A DNA stretch of 33,288 bases from Choristocarpus tenellus KU-1152 (Eukaryota > Phaeophyceae). Below are positions 12,701 to 27,700 of this stretch, piece after piece (positions within the stretch are counted from its first letter, which is position 1; every line of letters begins with the position of its first letter). Position numbers and translations under genes: made by a program. The notes below the pieces were generated by a model, which saw only the letters and a program-made list of their open reading frames with translations, was not told where the DNA came from and made no database searches. The stretch is taken from NCBI GenBank assembly GCA_964200185.2, contig CAXNAD020000065.1, positions 1 to 33,288 of the forward strand. Reading direction: 5' to 3'.

Positions 12701-15700
12701 TAGCATGGTGCATGGTGATAAAATATCAAGGAAAAACGTCTAGGAGGAATTGGACCGTGTGCATTCGATTGCTTTATCTGGTTGGTGATTGGTCATTACT
12801 ACCAATGATGAAGACATCATCTACTTCTTCCACCAATAGACAATTTTCTTGTCATGTATATTGATGTGTATATTTGATACTTGTGTCTTTCTGTTGTTGA
12901 TGAGCTTGTCTTCGCGAATACATTTCATCGATGAAGTATTATATTTTAGCGTACTCAGCATTTAACCCCTGGCATTGTTATGCAGATTGCGTCATATCGT
13001 TGAAAGCCATTGTCTACAAATGTGTGAACGAAAATATTTAAGATGCCTTTTACTGTTGCATGTTTCAAAAGTCTCCTAATGGCGTACATTACCCTCCACC
13101 AACCACATGTAGACGTTTAAGCAAGCTAGAGATTATCACCGGTCTGCTCCAAACACCGTTGTGGTTGTACTCCTGGATGAAGTTGGCCTTGCTGAACAAT
13201 CTCCTCACTTGCCCTTAAAGGTGAGATTTCCTTTCTTCCAAAGCTTGTTTTTGCACTTTGCACCTGCTCAAGTGCAATGTCAAATGATTTGGGTTCAGAG
13301 AGGTTTTGGATATAGTTGTTTTTCCTTAATTGAGATATATGGAAATTTCTGTAATGTTTGAATTTTCTTATGACAAAATGTCTACAGTGTGCATGCCTGC
13401 TGGTGTTGTGTGCCCCTTATGCTCCTTTTTTCGATTTTTTATCCTAACCTACTTGAACATGTTACGACAAGTACTTTGTACTGAAGCATGGAAAAATGAA
13501 GATTTTCCTTAGTTTCTTTGATTGTCTCAGTGGACTGATTTAGTGTGACGAACCAATCTCCAGGGACCCTGCGGCATACTATGGATGGGTAAAACAATAA
13601 CATTATCAACAAGTAATCTACACGTTTACGAGTATGGATTGATAACCTAGAGCTCTAGTCGCTGACATCCTCCAAAACGTATATATATTCTCAATGACAG
13701 GTTCTCCATAAGATCCTTGATGAAGCCCAACATGGGGAGACAGTTGTGGGCATATCCAACTGGGCACTGGACTCTGCCAAGATGAATCGTGCTGTACACA
13801 TCCATCGCCCTCCTCCAACAGTTAAAGACCTAACACTTACTGCACAGGGAATGAGCAGTGTCAGTGTTGGAGGCAGTGAGAACAGCATTGGCCGTAGCTG
13901 GAACTGGAACAGGTGGGTTGAGGCCAGGAATGTCAGACAAACTCTCAACGGACTGGCCCGTGCTTATGCAGGAGTCTATGAGCAGCAAAGGCATGCTGAT
14001 TTCTGGGGCCTCAGAGAGTTCTACTCAACAGTACGAGGAGTTGACCACTATCTCAGGTTTGGAAGTGGTTCTAATGCTTATGCTTTCGGTGACAATCAGG
14101 ATTGCATCTGTTTAGGACGTGCCAGTGGTTTAGAAAAGTTTTGGCCTTGCTGTATTGTTGCTACAATCGTTTTATGTATACATGTTTGAGTTATTTACGT
14201 TGATGATATCAGCATGTTTTTTTGGACTATAATCACAAACAAGAGCAACACTGAGTATCTCTTTGATAGGATTTTTTTATCCCTGCAAACAGGTCGCCTA
14301 AATGCAACATTTTATCCGACTGGGGTTCTGTTCCATGCAAACTAGAAGCAACAATTTTGATCCATTGATCACCTCTGACCCGAGAATTTGTACCTTTCTT
14401 TGAGCTTATCTTTCGGTCTCTTGCTGATTGAAAGCCAAATCCTGAACAGCAACTGTGTCCTTGGTTGACACGAAGTTGACACCAACAACGGCTTGAGTCT
14501 GGATAGTTGAACTAAAATATCTTTGTTAGTCCCAAGTAGGAGCTACTGATTATTTAAGTTTTAGACCTGGGTTGTGGTTGAAGTGACGGTCATGATAATG
14601 TGAGGGTGGACTGGAATTTGCATGTCAGCACTTAGTTGGTGCTACGTGAGGAATTTTGAGACCACCCCAGTTAGGCTTCCAGGTTGCTACTGTTGATGCT
14701 TTGGCAATGGTTGTGTTATGTTCGTGTTGTTGTCAACCTTGGTGCAGTGTAATTTTGTTTGGTTAAGGCGTTCCTGTCTGTACATTCAACACAATCACTT
14801 CTTCAGTTAACAACATAATTCATCCCTTCCAGGAACCATGTCATGTCAGAGGTCAACAAAGGTCGTGATTTCAATTCTTACATCAGAGGAGTGGAAAACG
14901 GACACATCGACATTCCACCTGCTGTGCTTGTTCGAGTGGTGCTTCGGAACTTTGGTGGAAGGTTTGATATATGTTGTATGTAACAATCTGGTGCAAAAAT
15001 GGGTGAGGGTGTGGCTGTGTTTGTTGCATGGTCATGATTCAGAGTGGGCTACTTGATGTGTGGATTGTATATTTTTCTGTCTGCGGGGGCTGGCATTTTC
15101 CAACCATGCTGACTCATACTGGATGTTGAATTCTTTTGGTGCTCTTCAGCAGCATTTTGTTCGAGGAATTAGAGATTTGAATATAACAACCAGTATTGTC
15201 AACAGGATGCTTTTGTATGGGATTGTATCGATTTGATTTTTTCTGCCACTCCAACATATTTTCATCAGTTTTTGGTTGCAAGTCATATAGGTATTAGTAT
15301 CCCTATTATTCCACCATTACGTAGATATACTTCTTACACACTGGTCAGCTTTGCACCACCATGGAATTTGAGCTGACTTGCTTTGTTTCTTTCCTTTGTA
15401 TCCTTCTTGTTTCCTGACAGACCCCAGTCTGAAACGTTTGAAGTTTTGAATGTTTTCTTCTCAGAGCTGCTCCAACAATCCCCTCCTCCTGTGTATACTC
15501 TGCCAACAGTGGATGAACTTATCCGTGACAACCTTGCGGAGAAGAAGGTTTGAGAATCTACCTTGCAAGATTTTCTGTTATGGCTAGTTAGATTCTGAAA
15601 GCTGAGACCTTTGTTTGGATGATTGGAGATGACGTGCCATTGGTAGCAGTTGCCATTAATCTGTAAATAAAGCTCCTGCAACTCACTCCCACCTTCACTT

Positions 15701-18700
15701 TAGAGCTGCTTAGGTCACATAGTGGACTGTGGCTAATGGTCTAGAACATAGGGCACTCCCACTGAAACGATATTGAAATATGCAGAAGTCAATATCAAGG
15801 AATTTCAGAGGTGGTATGAATAAGTGAATTCATGCCAGCATTAGTCGCCTTTCTGTTAAGAAAATTGCTCCATTTTTGTTTTGGCATTGGTCATTATGAA
15901 GGATGATGTGCATCTTGATATCTTCAAGTTGGACGCCTTCTATGGGGTAAGAGGCTTGTGCCACCTTAAGTCTGGACTTGTGATTGCTGCATGAAAATGC
16001 TTGAGGGAGACAAAAGTTTGTTGGGGGAATGGCCTGAGCTGTTCGAGCATTGACTATTGGTATTGATTGTTGGGATGGGGGTAGTGCCAATCCAACGTAA
16101 TCTTATCCAACGTACTCTTAAATAATATAGGAGTATATTGTAGTGTACTCACGATTTGTTCTGTGAACAAATGCCGATGTTGTTCTCCTTGCTGGGTATC
16201 ATGCTATTGTTCAACAAATTGTCGTCCTGCATGCAGTTCCTACATTTTCTGGACAGTATGTTGTGCGGCACTTAATAATTTTTTCTTCCTGTGTATGATG
16301 AGTATGAGTAGAGTTTATATCACCTTACTATTACCTAAACAAGTGAAATCCTTTGTTAATCTTATTCAGGCATTTTTTCCCTTCTAAGCATTAATTGTAG
16401 ATAACTTAAGGTGAACATGTTCGGCTTTTCCATATCACACTCTGATCCCTTCGGTAAAATGGGACTTTTTTACCTCTTCTCAGGCCCGCCACCTTATGCT
16501 ACTGACAAAGAATAATGCCGCACTGAGTCTACTATTTGACATGAAGCTTCTGGACCACAGCACAACTGAGGTGCTCTTTGGCAGTGACTTTCCTGGTGAC
16601 AGGACAGATATGCAGGTACGCTGAGTGTACACAGGCTTCATCAAACTATGAACGTAGGTTTGCAATAGTCCAATGAGCCCTCGTCTCAAGGACCTGGGAC
16701 TTGGGATCGTGTTGCAGAATTCCTACATCTGAACCAATGCACACTCTGTGGTGTTGTAATAATTTTACTATGCTGTTATTTCTTAGCAAACAAGCCTAAA
16801 ATCTGAGGACCCAAAATCTATGTAAGATTATTCCGTAGACATAGACTGCAGCAACAAATGAAAGGATCTCCTCAACTATCTTCTTCTCTAGACATCTATT
16901 CTTAGTCTGCTAGAGCTGTTTATGGCGTTATGGCAATCATTATTGTTGAACTGTATAGGCAAGCAAATACCTGGTTTAACTGTTCTCCGGCCTTCCTTCT
17001 TTACTCCACACCTTGTCTCCACTTCTTGAATAATACCTTGCTGCTATGATAGGTCTGTCTGGATATCCAGACAGTTAAAGCATGCATGGCCCGGGGTGGC
17101 ACAGTTGTTCTGGTGCACTGTGAATGTATGTATGAGTCTCTTTATGACCTTCTCAACCAACACTACACAGAGTGCGCTGGAAGGCTTTATGTGCGCTTGG
17201 CTATGGGAGCTCATAGCCAACTCTGCCCGCTTGATCCAAAGTTCAGGTATAGCTCCCCTCACAGGGAGATTAATCTTGGCAATAGTTTAGCCTGTTAGAA
17301 GTAAAAATATGTATAGGAATCTGTACAGGGGGTTACACTCGGAGCTTTAATTTTAGTTGGTTGTGCCAATTCATGCCTGCTATAACTATGAAATATGTTT
17401 TAGTGTTGGTAGGCTTAAGAATAAATTTAACAAATGTATGACTCCGTAGATTACATTATCTTGTTGAAGAACCCATGAATACGAGAGTGAGGAAGCAGGA
17501 GAAATTGAGGGGAAGACCTGTCTTTCTTGTCCTTTTCTTTGCATGGTTTCTCTCTGGTTTAGTCAATTAATTGTGACTGATGTCTCTGAAGGGCAGTTGA
17601 ATCAAATATGTGCAATTGGCATCTATCAAGGGTCACCAGTGTGTCAACTGTTCAGTCACGTATTCATAATGAAGTAATTCATACAGTGCTAGAGTCTTGA
17701 ATGTAAGCATAGTCCAATCTACACCTACGGTCAGAACGTCAGGTGTCTTATCTTTAATGAGGGGTAGCAAAGACACGTCCACATATTACTCTTATCCAAT
17801 CTTGACTCAATATCTATCTAACGGACAATGTGGTTCCGATAGTCAAGATTGTTTGGCTCCAGTATTGAGTTGTATGTACTACTACACAGTGGGATGTCCT
17901 ATCTTTTCTAGTATGTTAAACAGCTTTAGTCAACATTTTTCCTCACTATGTTCTGCTATACTCTCCAAATACGACAATCATGCTGTGTTTGCATCTGGAA
18001 TACTGGGGATAATTCTGGGGTATTTGCGGTGGTACTGCCCAGGGTTGTAGTCGTGGTGGAGAGCATTGAGGCGTATGAGAAACTTGCCCCTCCTCTCCTC
18101 AATCGCTTTGAGAAGCAGGTGAGTCCCTACTACTAGTGGTCCCTCAATAGATATTTGTTTGAGTATTTAAGATAAGTATTTTGCTCTCCAGTTCTAGCAT
18201 CTGTCTCCTTGAATCCAAAGGTGTTAAATTCATAAGTGAAAAGAGGTCTCCTATCTTGACGGTGATTAGTTGAGTATTAGAGGTCCCTGTTACAACCTTC
18301 TGAAACATGTGCTACTAATACTTTGAAGGTAATTTTGCACTTACGTGGAAATTGTTTAGTCTTCTCTTCTACAGTCACACCCTCCCAAAGAGATTTAGTT
18401 GAACTTACCACATAGAAATGAGTCAAGCAGGAGGTTTAGATAATCCTCAATACTCAATAGAGCCTATGTAGACCCCCTTCAAGATGAGAGGACTCAAAAG
18501 GAGACCCTCTAAATGGATTGAAGTCACACTCATCAAACGCGCTCAGTTTTCCTCATTTGCAGCAAGTCTAAAATTTCAACTACTTGCAGGTGTGCATCAT
18601 AGGAAAGGCGTACATGCGTTGGGTGTATTGATCATATGATGCACTTTAAGTATATGTTGGTAGGCAAATCTACAAGCTAGTCCAGGCAAGATCATCGAAT

Positions 18701-21700
18701 TCTGTTGATAATTTTACGAACTGCGTTGAGAAATATTAGCGGGGGTGTGCTCCCTGTGGTTATATACTTGGTGAAAAGCTACTGTGTATCCATTGACCGG
18801 TAGTTGTAGGAACTTGCAACCTATTAAGTGGGTACATGTGTTTTAAAGCGTCTTGATCTTACCTATAGTAAACTTGAAATGGAAATCAAAAATGATATTT
18901 TCAGTTCATTATTTTCACATGGCCTCCCAAAAGTCGTTCAATCAAAGGATCATCTGTAGTTTCAAATGATTTCCTAGTCCCTGAGATATCCATATCATGA
19001 TAAAGTGTGAAGCAACTTGGCTATCCTGAGGTTGGAGTGATAGTGCTGGAAGCTATTGCCATGTATTGACACAAGGCATTTTCATACTTGTTCTTAATTT
19101 GAACTCCAAGTCTCTGCTTTTATTAACATCATGTTCGCATTGTATTTTTGACAGGATAGATGTTGAACTATAAAACCTTCAAATATCAATGTAATATTCA
19201 TGATAAACTTGATGGCAAGTGCAAAAACGTGATATATACCATTATTTTCATCATTTCAAACATACGGGCCACTATATAAGCCCTCTTACTCCCTCAATGC
19301 CCCCATAATTTGTAGGGAAAGGACTAAATATCACATTTTAGTGTTCCTATGTTGGGATAGAGTGTCTCATAGTGGGCATGTTCTGTACCCAACTAATGGG
19401 AGAATGTTGTCAAAGAGAAATCTGTTGTGGTAGTTTGCTACATGCAGCTTGCAGCCTATTGGACGGCTGAGCAAGAGGGGAGAACTTCAAAACATGATGT
19501 TCCAACCACATATTTGACTGAGTGGGGCATACGGAGTAGAGTTCTCCTTTTTGCTCCAATATTCGTCTCGTCACATTATCAGGTTGTTTCAGTCAAAAAT
19601 CATGAAATAACTTTCAAGACCATTTTTGATTTGTTTTATTTGGTACAATTTTGTAGGAAAACCAAAGACGGTACTGCCATTGCAGCATTCTCAACAAAGG
19701 CACATTGTGCAGGTGATAAAGAGTGTAAAGTAGAAGCATATTTAATGTGACGAAGCACTTCAGAGGAATTGCTTTGCGTATGTTAGTTTGTATAGGGATC
19801 ATTATATCAACGCCTCCCGGTCTACCTGCCAAGATGATTTTGGAGATTATTGGGTAAAACCTCATTTTTTGCCAGCATTCTCCACATATGCACCTGATTA
19901 TTTGAATGTATAAAAGACTTGATTACCACCCTTATTTTAGGATCGATATTAAAAAAATAATTTCTGTGCTCCAAATTACTTCCCTAAACTGCCTTTCAGA
20001 TCTTGGGTTGGAGGGAAGTGTTAGACCTCTTCCAACCGTCAGAGCTCTATACCCAACTGATGAATCAGACAAGAGATTTTGCCATGGACCTAGCCAGTGG
20101 CCAAGGCGGACAGACAGACTCAGGTGAAACCGGCAGGAATACTCAACTGAACCTAACTCCTTGTGATTTTGTTGGAGCTGGATTCAAAGAGAAAATCCAC
20201 CATTATTTCCAAATAATGCTGTAGTCATTCATAACCTAAACCAGCAGTAAAGTACAATATTTTTTTGTTTTGCCCTTACACAAGTGCTTAACCATGCTTA
20301 TCCCAACACTTCCTATCCCAGCATTACTGTTCTAAAAAAAATCGTGAATGCTTAGATCTCTAGACCATGCATTTACACGTTTTTGGGGAATGTTATTGAA
20401 GCATTCTGCCCCAAGAAAACTATGATCTGAACCAGATAAGGACACAGGTCTAGAGTGAATTGAGAGTCTTCATGTAACTCTATCCCATCTCTTTACAATT
20501 TGCTGCACTCCTGATATCCTTGGTATTTGAGAGCAGCTCGGTGGGGTGAAATGCGGAAGGCTTTCCCAGGGTATGCCAAGGACTTTCTACCTTCACTAGT
20601 ACTTGCTGTTGTAGAGCTTGCTGGATGTAGTGGACGAAGTTTTCAATGCCGTAGCAGGAACCATGCTCCTTCTCAATCAGATGAAGGTGTAGAAGAGAGC
20701 AAGGGAAGCAATGAGCTTTTTGCAACAAGAGATTCAGATGACAGGAGTAGGGGTGGGGGTGGAGCTGGTGATGGGTGGTGCAATGTTGATCACGCAGAAT
20801 TGACCGTGAAAGATCTGTTTGAGGCGTGCTTGGAGAAGCTACTCTGGGTTGCAACACCAGAGGCCGTTTGCCAGTTGATACGGCACGCAAGGAATCCCAG
20901 TACAAGTCGGCAATCACATCATACCAAGCTAGAGGAGGCAGCAGGTGGAGTTCATTATCTGTGGGAATTAATTGCTGTGTCTAGTGGACCCGCAGAGTGA
21001 TGTTTCACTCAACATTGAATCTCGTCACCAAGAATTCATTCTCATGAACACAACTAGAATGCTGACTCCTCCAGCCCAATGTCAAATTTAACGTAGTTTC
21101 ATAGATCACTCTTATCACCCTAAGATTAGATTAGAGTCCATGTGGTGTGTGTGCTGATACATTTACATTGGCGTAAGGCTCCTAGAGAGAAGTAGCTCTG
21201 CCACACTGATAGTAGTGCAGAACGGGAAACAAAGATAATCGTACCTACTTTTGAACACATGTCTAGTAACACTTGTTGCCATTATATCAAATTCCAAAAC
21301 TGTTACAAAGTCATCATCAGGAACTCCCTTCCGTTTTCCCATTCAATGGCCCTCTGCACCTACCCTCTTGAGAAATGAAGATATGAGTGTGTTGCCCATC
21401 TCTTCTGAGAATATTGTAGCAAAAGGCACTTGGCATTGCCTCTCTCTCCCTTTCACCCCCTGCTCATTCCATCTTTCCAAACCTATACCCATACATCAGA
21501 CAAGTACTTTCAACACCAGACACATGGATCTCTGGAAGACTTTGCGCGGGTAACACTCCCTGCCTGGGGCGGGCAGGGAATGAGCAGTGCTGTCGTTGCA
21601 GGCAGGACTCAAAGTGAATTAGGTTCTGTTGGTGGCTGTGTTGTCGTGACCACGTATGCACCTCTTGAGGGAGATGCTGCAGCGAGGGACTTATGTTGTC

Positions 21701-24700
21701 CTGGTGGAGGTGCATGGAATGTTCATCATGTGGTGATGCATGAGCTGTCTCAGGTGAAGAGTGTGATCCAAGCATGGAGAGTTGCAAGGAGGATTTGGTT
21801 CAAAGGTATAATACCAAAATGTATTGACTATGGTCGGGTTGTGAATATTTTAGGTCCATTCTATGGCCCAACCAATTTGCTTTGTGGGTATTGTGTGGAA
21901 TCATTAGCAGGTTAGCATTACGCAACATGCGTAAAAATGGTTTGTTTTTGAAGGATTGAGGACTAAGATTTGTAGAAATGATGTAAATGTCAGTCAGCCG
22001 AACGTTATCTCTGTGGTTGGAGTTAATGTGTTCCTGACTTTGAAATAATGTTGTGGTACTGGCATGGATGCAAGTAATACAAGAGAGATATTGTGAATCT
22101 TGTAATGATATTATCTTGGTCCTGAGATGATATATATATGCACATATATAATGTATACTTGTATGTTTGGAAATATCAAGAAGCATTTCCTTACTGCCCC
22201 ATGACTCTTTTTAATCAGTTACATCTCTAGATATATTCTGATGATGAAGTGACAGGAACGGGATCTAAAGAAGAGGAGTTTTATAGTTTGTGATTTTTAG
22301 AATATTCCCTTAATATCCCACGTCCCACCCCCCTCTCTGTATTTTTTTGCTATGGTGAATTTAAAGGAACGGGACCTAAAGAAGAGGGTCAGAGACTTCT
22401 TCTCACCAGAATCTGCCAAGGATGGTGACGTTCTACTTCTTCAATTTGACCTACAGGTCTCCCCTGTCCGCATGGTGGAGCATGCCAAGTTTATTGTAGA
22501 AGATGCACGGTATGTCTGCAGTATGGCTACGTGGGAGAAAGGGGGGCATAAAAGGTGGTTTCACCATATGCACAGTGCTATATCTGCGGTATAGGTTGCA
22601 TGATGAGATCCTGAGGAATGACAATCCTTTGGATATCGTTTGACATTTTCCCCCCCCTTGCTTCAAATGCTTCCATGTCTCCTCTTGACCCTCATAGTGC
22701 TGCTCTTGTTCAGAGCCGCCAGGACAGCTCCATTACAATCAAAGGTGCCGGTCGTGGTATCCACGTCATCCTTCTCCTGCATTTGATCAGGGATGACGAT
22801 GCCTTTCGCATGAGTTTTGACACACGTTGGGGTGCTGCCTTTGTGGACAGTGTGGGGGACGGGGTAGGAGGGAATGGTGGGGGGTTGGGAAGCTTGGGTA
22901 TTGTTGGACAGGATGGTGTGCCGAACGCTGTTGAGGCTGTGGGCAAGAGCATGCAGGATGTGGTGACTGGTCTTGATCCAGTGAAGGTATTCTGCCTTGT
23001 AGGCATCCGATTGCTTCCCTACATTTCCACAGACGTTGTCATGAAAAGTGCAAATCCTGCACCATAGATATCGTCTATTTTAGAGGGTTGATATGACTTG
23101 TGAAGATTAGGATGGATGTGATTTCCTTTCTTGGACTGTGACTGCTCTGTAGCAATATTGTTGTCACAAACAGACAAGAAGTTCAACTGATGTTGGGCAT
23201 ACATTCATAACTATAGTATTAGTGGTGTTGATGGGAGATTAAACCTACTATGTGGAGGATTGCTCGCATTGTTTGCTGTCTTGCTGGAAATGTGTTGCCT
23301 GCTCATCAATTTTCCCTCCCTACCTTCAAAAGAATTTTAGGACTCTGCTGACTCCCTTGTTACTTCATTCTCAACCCCTACAAAGAGCTGGAGCTTTGCA
23401 AGTTATCCATTCATGGGTGTAACGTTCGGACATCCCCCTTCCATCCTCTTGTTGTGTGTCTGCCGATGTTTGAGCAATCTGCACATCCTTACTGTTGAAA
23501 TTCTGTTCGTTTTTCACCACCCTGCCAAGACAGTGACCACAGGGGATTGCAACAGCAGTGTAGCACTATTAGTGTTATTTTGGCACGGTGAGGGTTATTT
23601 AACAGTTGACCTGAAGGTACTTCCTACTGCATGACCGGCAGACTCAAAAATGCATCAGTTTCCACAGCGAAAACATACCCCTTTTGTGCCATATTTTTTT
23701 GTGCAGGTGTTGCTGAGCACCATGAGGGCTTCCTTGGCTAGGCTAGACTTCTGTGAGGGAAGATTTCACAGTGTCAATCTGGTACGGTGCTGGACTGGTA
23801 TCCACATGATGTTTGGTTTTCGCCCCAAAAAATGTAGGCAACCTTTGAAATTCGAAGCTATCTCGGTATGGTTTACACTCAAGGTCATTGGATAGTTTGC
23901 TCATCCTCGAATATGTTTGGTGCTTGAAGGGAATCAACACCCCCTAGCTGTGAAATTGTCTTTTGTTGTTGACAATGTTTTCTACATGTTGGTCCCAACA
24001 CCAATCTAGTAGAGCTCAAAGATGCTTTCTATTCAGTAGAAAGATAAGAGTTGTAAAACCACTCCACCATTCTGGCATGATGATGGGATATGTAAACGCA
24101 TGTCACATTCAGTTCACTGACATGAGCTTGAGCAATATGTTGCATCACTGCTTCACCACGTATATCATGTGTCTACTTTTTCGTATGAGTACAAGTTTTG
24201 CAGATGATAGTTACGTGTGCGATAACAAAAGCACTGGTGCCATGTTATTCTAGGATAAGATTGTCCTGATTGATGGATGAGATTTGGGCAGCTTTCAGAG
24301 GTGACTTTGCACTAGTATGCTACTGAGTCGACTAATGGATTTGGTCTGACATTGGGGTCCTATATTTTGGCAGGTTCGAGAGCAAATATGCCTACTCCAG
24401 GATGCTTGCAGCAATAATGGTGGCAGTAGTAGTACTGCTGCAAAGGTTCACGCCGTCCCTTCAGAGTTTGTGATGGCCACTTGGAAGGCGGTTATATACA
24501 GTGTATCGAATGGAAAGCAAGGGTATGCCACAGAAGGAGTTAGAAAAATTGAGGACGGCCCAGGTGCAGGAATGGAGGACAAGGATAAAACAGCAGTGTC
24601 AGAAAAGAAGGAGGAAGTCAAATGTCAGGAGGGTCAAGGGCAAGGAGGGGGGTTAGGAGGGAGGGGGGAAAAGGTTGATGTTGCTTATGCAGCATCTAGT

Positions 24701-27700
24701 GACAGACAACTACGATTGGCGGGGACATTTCAAAGGGCTATTCGTGCCTTGGTGAGAAATAGCAGAACACAATTTAGAGGAGAGGTAGAGGGACCAGGAA
24801 AGTCATGGGCGATATGCAGGGATGTTGAGAGGCATGAGGTGTGCTGAAAAAATGAGTAAGAAATGCAAGAAGGGATAAGGAAAGAGGACAAAGTAGATGG
24901 TATGAATTGGAATCACGGACGTTTGACAGAACACCGGATTGTAGTCTGTTCCAAGTTGAATCCATTGTTGCTGTCTCAACATGGACTCTAGGAATTTTGT
25001 TCTTGAAGCTGAGAATGTTACATCAGTTTTGTTGACCCTCATATTTAGCACTTCAGACATGCTTAGGGACTTATTTCAGAGATGTGTTGAAGCAGCAAGT
25101 CTGTGTCTGTAAATTATTAGTACACAAAGTAGATTTGCCAAAATGCCCTGGTTTATTTGCCAAACATGAACTGTTGACCTCCAGAGTTTCTAAGCACACT
25201 TTTTTGTAGTGTTACCGCCAACAAAAACCTTTCACCACACAGGCATTTTCCCATGACTCGTTACTTTGCAGGTATTGGGATCAGTGACTAGGGGCTTTTC
25301 CATGGTTCTCTCACATATGGACCGAAATTCTGGACTTTCTCTTCTGAAGGAGGAAGGGTTGCGCGAACTCTGGATTGATCTGTTCCAGGTTAGTTTGTGC
25401 CAATATTCTTCAGTGTCCAAGGAGTTGCAGAAACGAGTTCAGGGGAGCCCTTGTGCCGACATGGATTTGTAGCATCTTTCACATGTTGGGAGCGGGTGAC
25501 AGAGGTCTAGTCTACTCTAATTAATGACTTTCAGGGTTTGCACAGTTTGTGTCCTTGGTATGGGTGAATATTAGAGCTTGAAGAGGTTCACCTCTGCCTC
25601 ACAACAAAACAACTCAGAGCCACAATTTTTGCAAGCTACTATGCGTTTTTTTTCTCCTTTCCTGTTAAAGTCTTGACTCTCTAAGCTCTACTCTCTCACA
25701 TTGCAAAAGTGCTAGAATTCTGCTTCATTTTAAAAGTATGTGTTTGTTTTTTTATCTCTTGCAACCAAGACGTGTGACCTTCTTGAAGCACTGAGAATGT
25801 AAATTTGAGTTCATTAAAATGCGGTAGATTCTTATCCTTGTTCCTCACACAAAGCCTATGTTGAGGATGCAACACCAAACATTTCTTATCCATGAATCCT
25901 TTACTATACCCCTTACAAGAAACAGCATTGTCTCTGCTGCTCCTACCTTGCTTGATGTTGATCATGATCACGCTCAGGCCTCCTTTCATAGCATGGGCTT
26001 TCTGCCGCTGGCTGTGCAACCATCTTGGCCTCGATTGCACTCGCCTGTTGCAGCGCCTGCCACCTCATCTTATTCCACTGGATCTCTCATCTTGCGAGGC
26101 GCAGAGAGGTTTGCTGTTTTGGACACTACCCTTAGTCCTGGTGATCCTTCTCTCCACTGTAAATTCCCATTCAGCTTTTTTTTGTTCCGCCTACTGGAGG
26201 ACCTCAGGCGCAACCGAGGAGGGGTGGCTGGGGCTGGAGGGGAGGGAAGTTATACACATGCTGATGTCACAGACAAGGGTAATCACTCCTGTTCGGAGAG
26301 TGAGAACATCTTGAATGACTCAAGTATGGATAAAGAAGAGGCTCTGAGAAGTGAGTTTGCCCTGCTGGGCCTTTGCGATCGAATTCATGGTGACCTGCGC
26401 AACCCATCTACATTTCGTAGTAGTGCATTGGATCATTGTGATGATCGTCCACTCTCTCAGGCTGGTAGTTTGGGCATATCTACAGCACTATCGATGAGAT
26501 GGAGCGAGGGTGAGAGCTTGTTAGAACGTTATGTTTATGACTTTACATGCATGATGCTACCCTCAGTACGGGACATGACACGTAGTCACCAGGCAAGCCT
26601 CCTTCTCCTCCTCCTTGACCTTGAGGGGTGCACTGAAGTTTTGCCAGTAAGGCAGCAGGGGATGGCTCTAGGTGCAACGTCTCCACAAACATCAACCCTG
26701 GCTGCAGTCCACCACCGTTTCTGGCAGGTCGAACAATCAGCACGCCTTTACTTTAAACTACTGGATGCAGCTGGGCCACCTAGCTTCAGCCCTGTTACAA
26801 TAGTACTCAAGACCCGTCTCCAGGAAATGTTAGCTGGTGAAGCCAAACACTCTTGCCCTGCTGTTGATGGCAGCCTCCACCTCAAAGTGGCATGTGTTGT
26901 CGTGAATGCACTCATGGACTTCAATGCACAAGGTATCACAAAGGTGACTGTGTGTGGAGAAGGGCGGGAGAAGATGGACATGGGTGAAGGTGTAGATTGT
27001 GGAAAGTGGCTAAGGTGGGTGGATGCAGCAGACTTCGCCACCCAGACTCTACTCAATCTTGTGCACTCTTTGAGCAGTAGTACCACTGCCACTTGTGAAC
27101 ATGGATGTGAAATGGGAACCTGTGATGTCACGAAAGAACAAATGGAAGGAGATGGAAGGGGGGGAAATGGCTCAGGGACAGAGGGTAACCCTGGAATTGA
27201 TAAGGACGGTATGGTGGAGCAATGTCTAAATTCTCTACAAGAGGGTTGGCTGAGGCTGCGACTGATGAGGGATTTGGTTAGAGATATGGCAACTCCTCTT
27301 CACCTCTCCCCTGCAGACACTCTGGAAGCACTTCATGTGTTAAGAACATCACCAGGGCCAGTACTATCTGCAGTTTTTTTCAAAGAGATTATACTTCTGC
27401 TTGCAGTGGTTGCTCGAAAGATGGGATTGGCAGATGAGACAACGGTTAGCTCAACCGAAGACATCCGTGCTGGTGGAACTCCGATCACCACTTTTCTTGA
27501 AAGCAATTTATTAGGAGGTTTGACTTTGGGTCAATCTGACAATGGTAATGACAGAGATTTGAGTTCGACCTCTTCTGCAATTTTCGCTGATCCAGAAGAT
27601 GTGCTGCCACAGTATCTGGAGGGGTATCTGTTCAATGTGGTAACATGTTGTGGAGGAGAAACAGTCACTGCTTATTCAGCTAGCAGAAGGAGTGGCGAGT

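Noticed and set aside
13746-14189. Treating the 147-codon open frame as a separate gene
   Set aside because: It is the body of exon 14 (AAA4) plus read-through into the intron after the AG|GTTTGG donor.
19427-19750. 107-codon + strand open frame in a long intron
   Set aside because: No recognisable motif; exons 19 and 20 join in phase 0 without it, and no matching splice boundaries were found.
20480-20917. 145-codon minus-strand open frame
   Set aside because: Antisense shadow of exon 21, whose + strand product matches RNF213.
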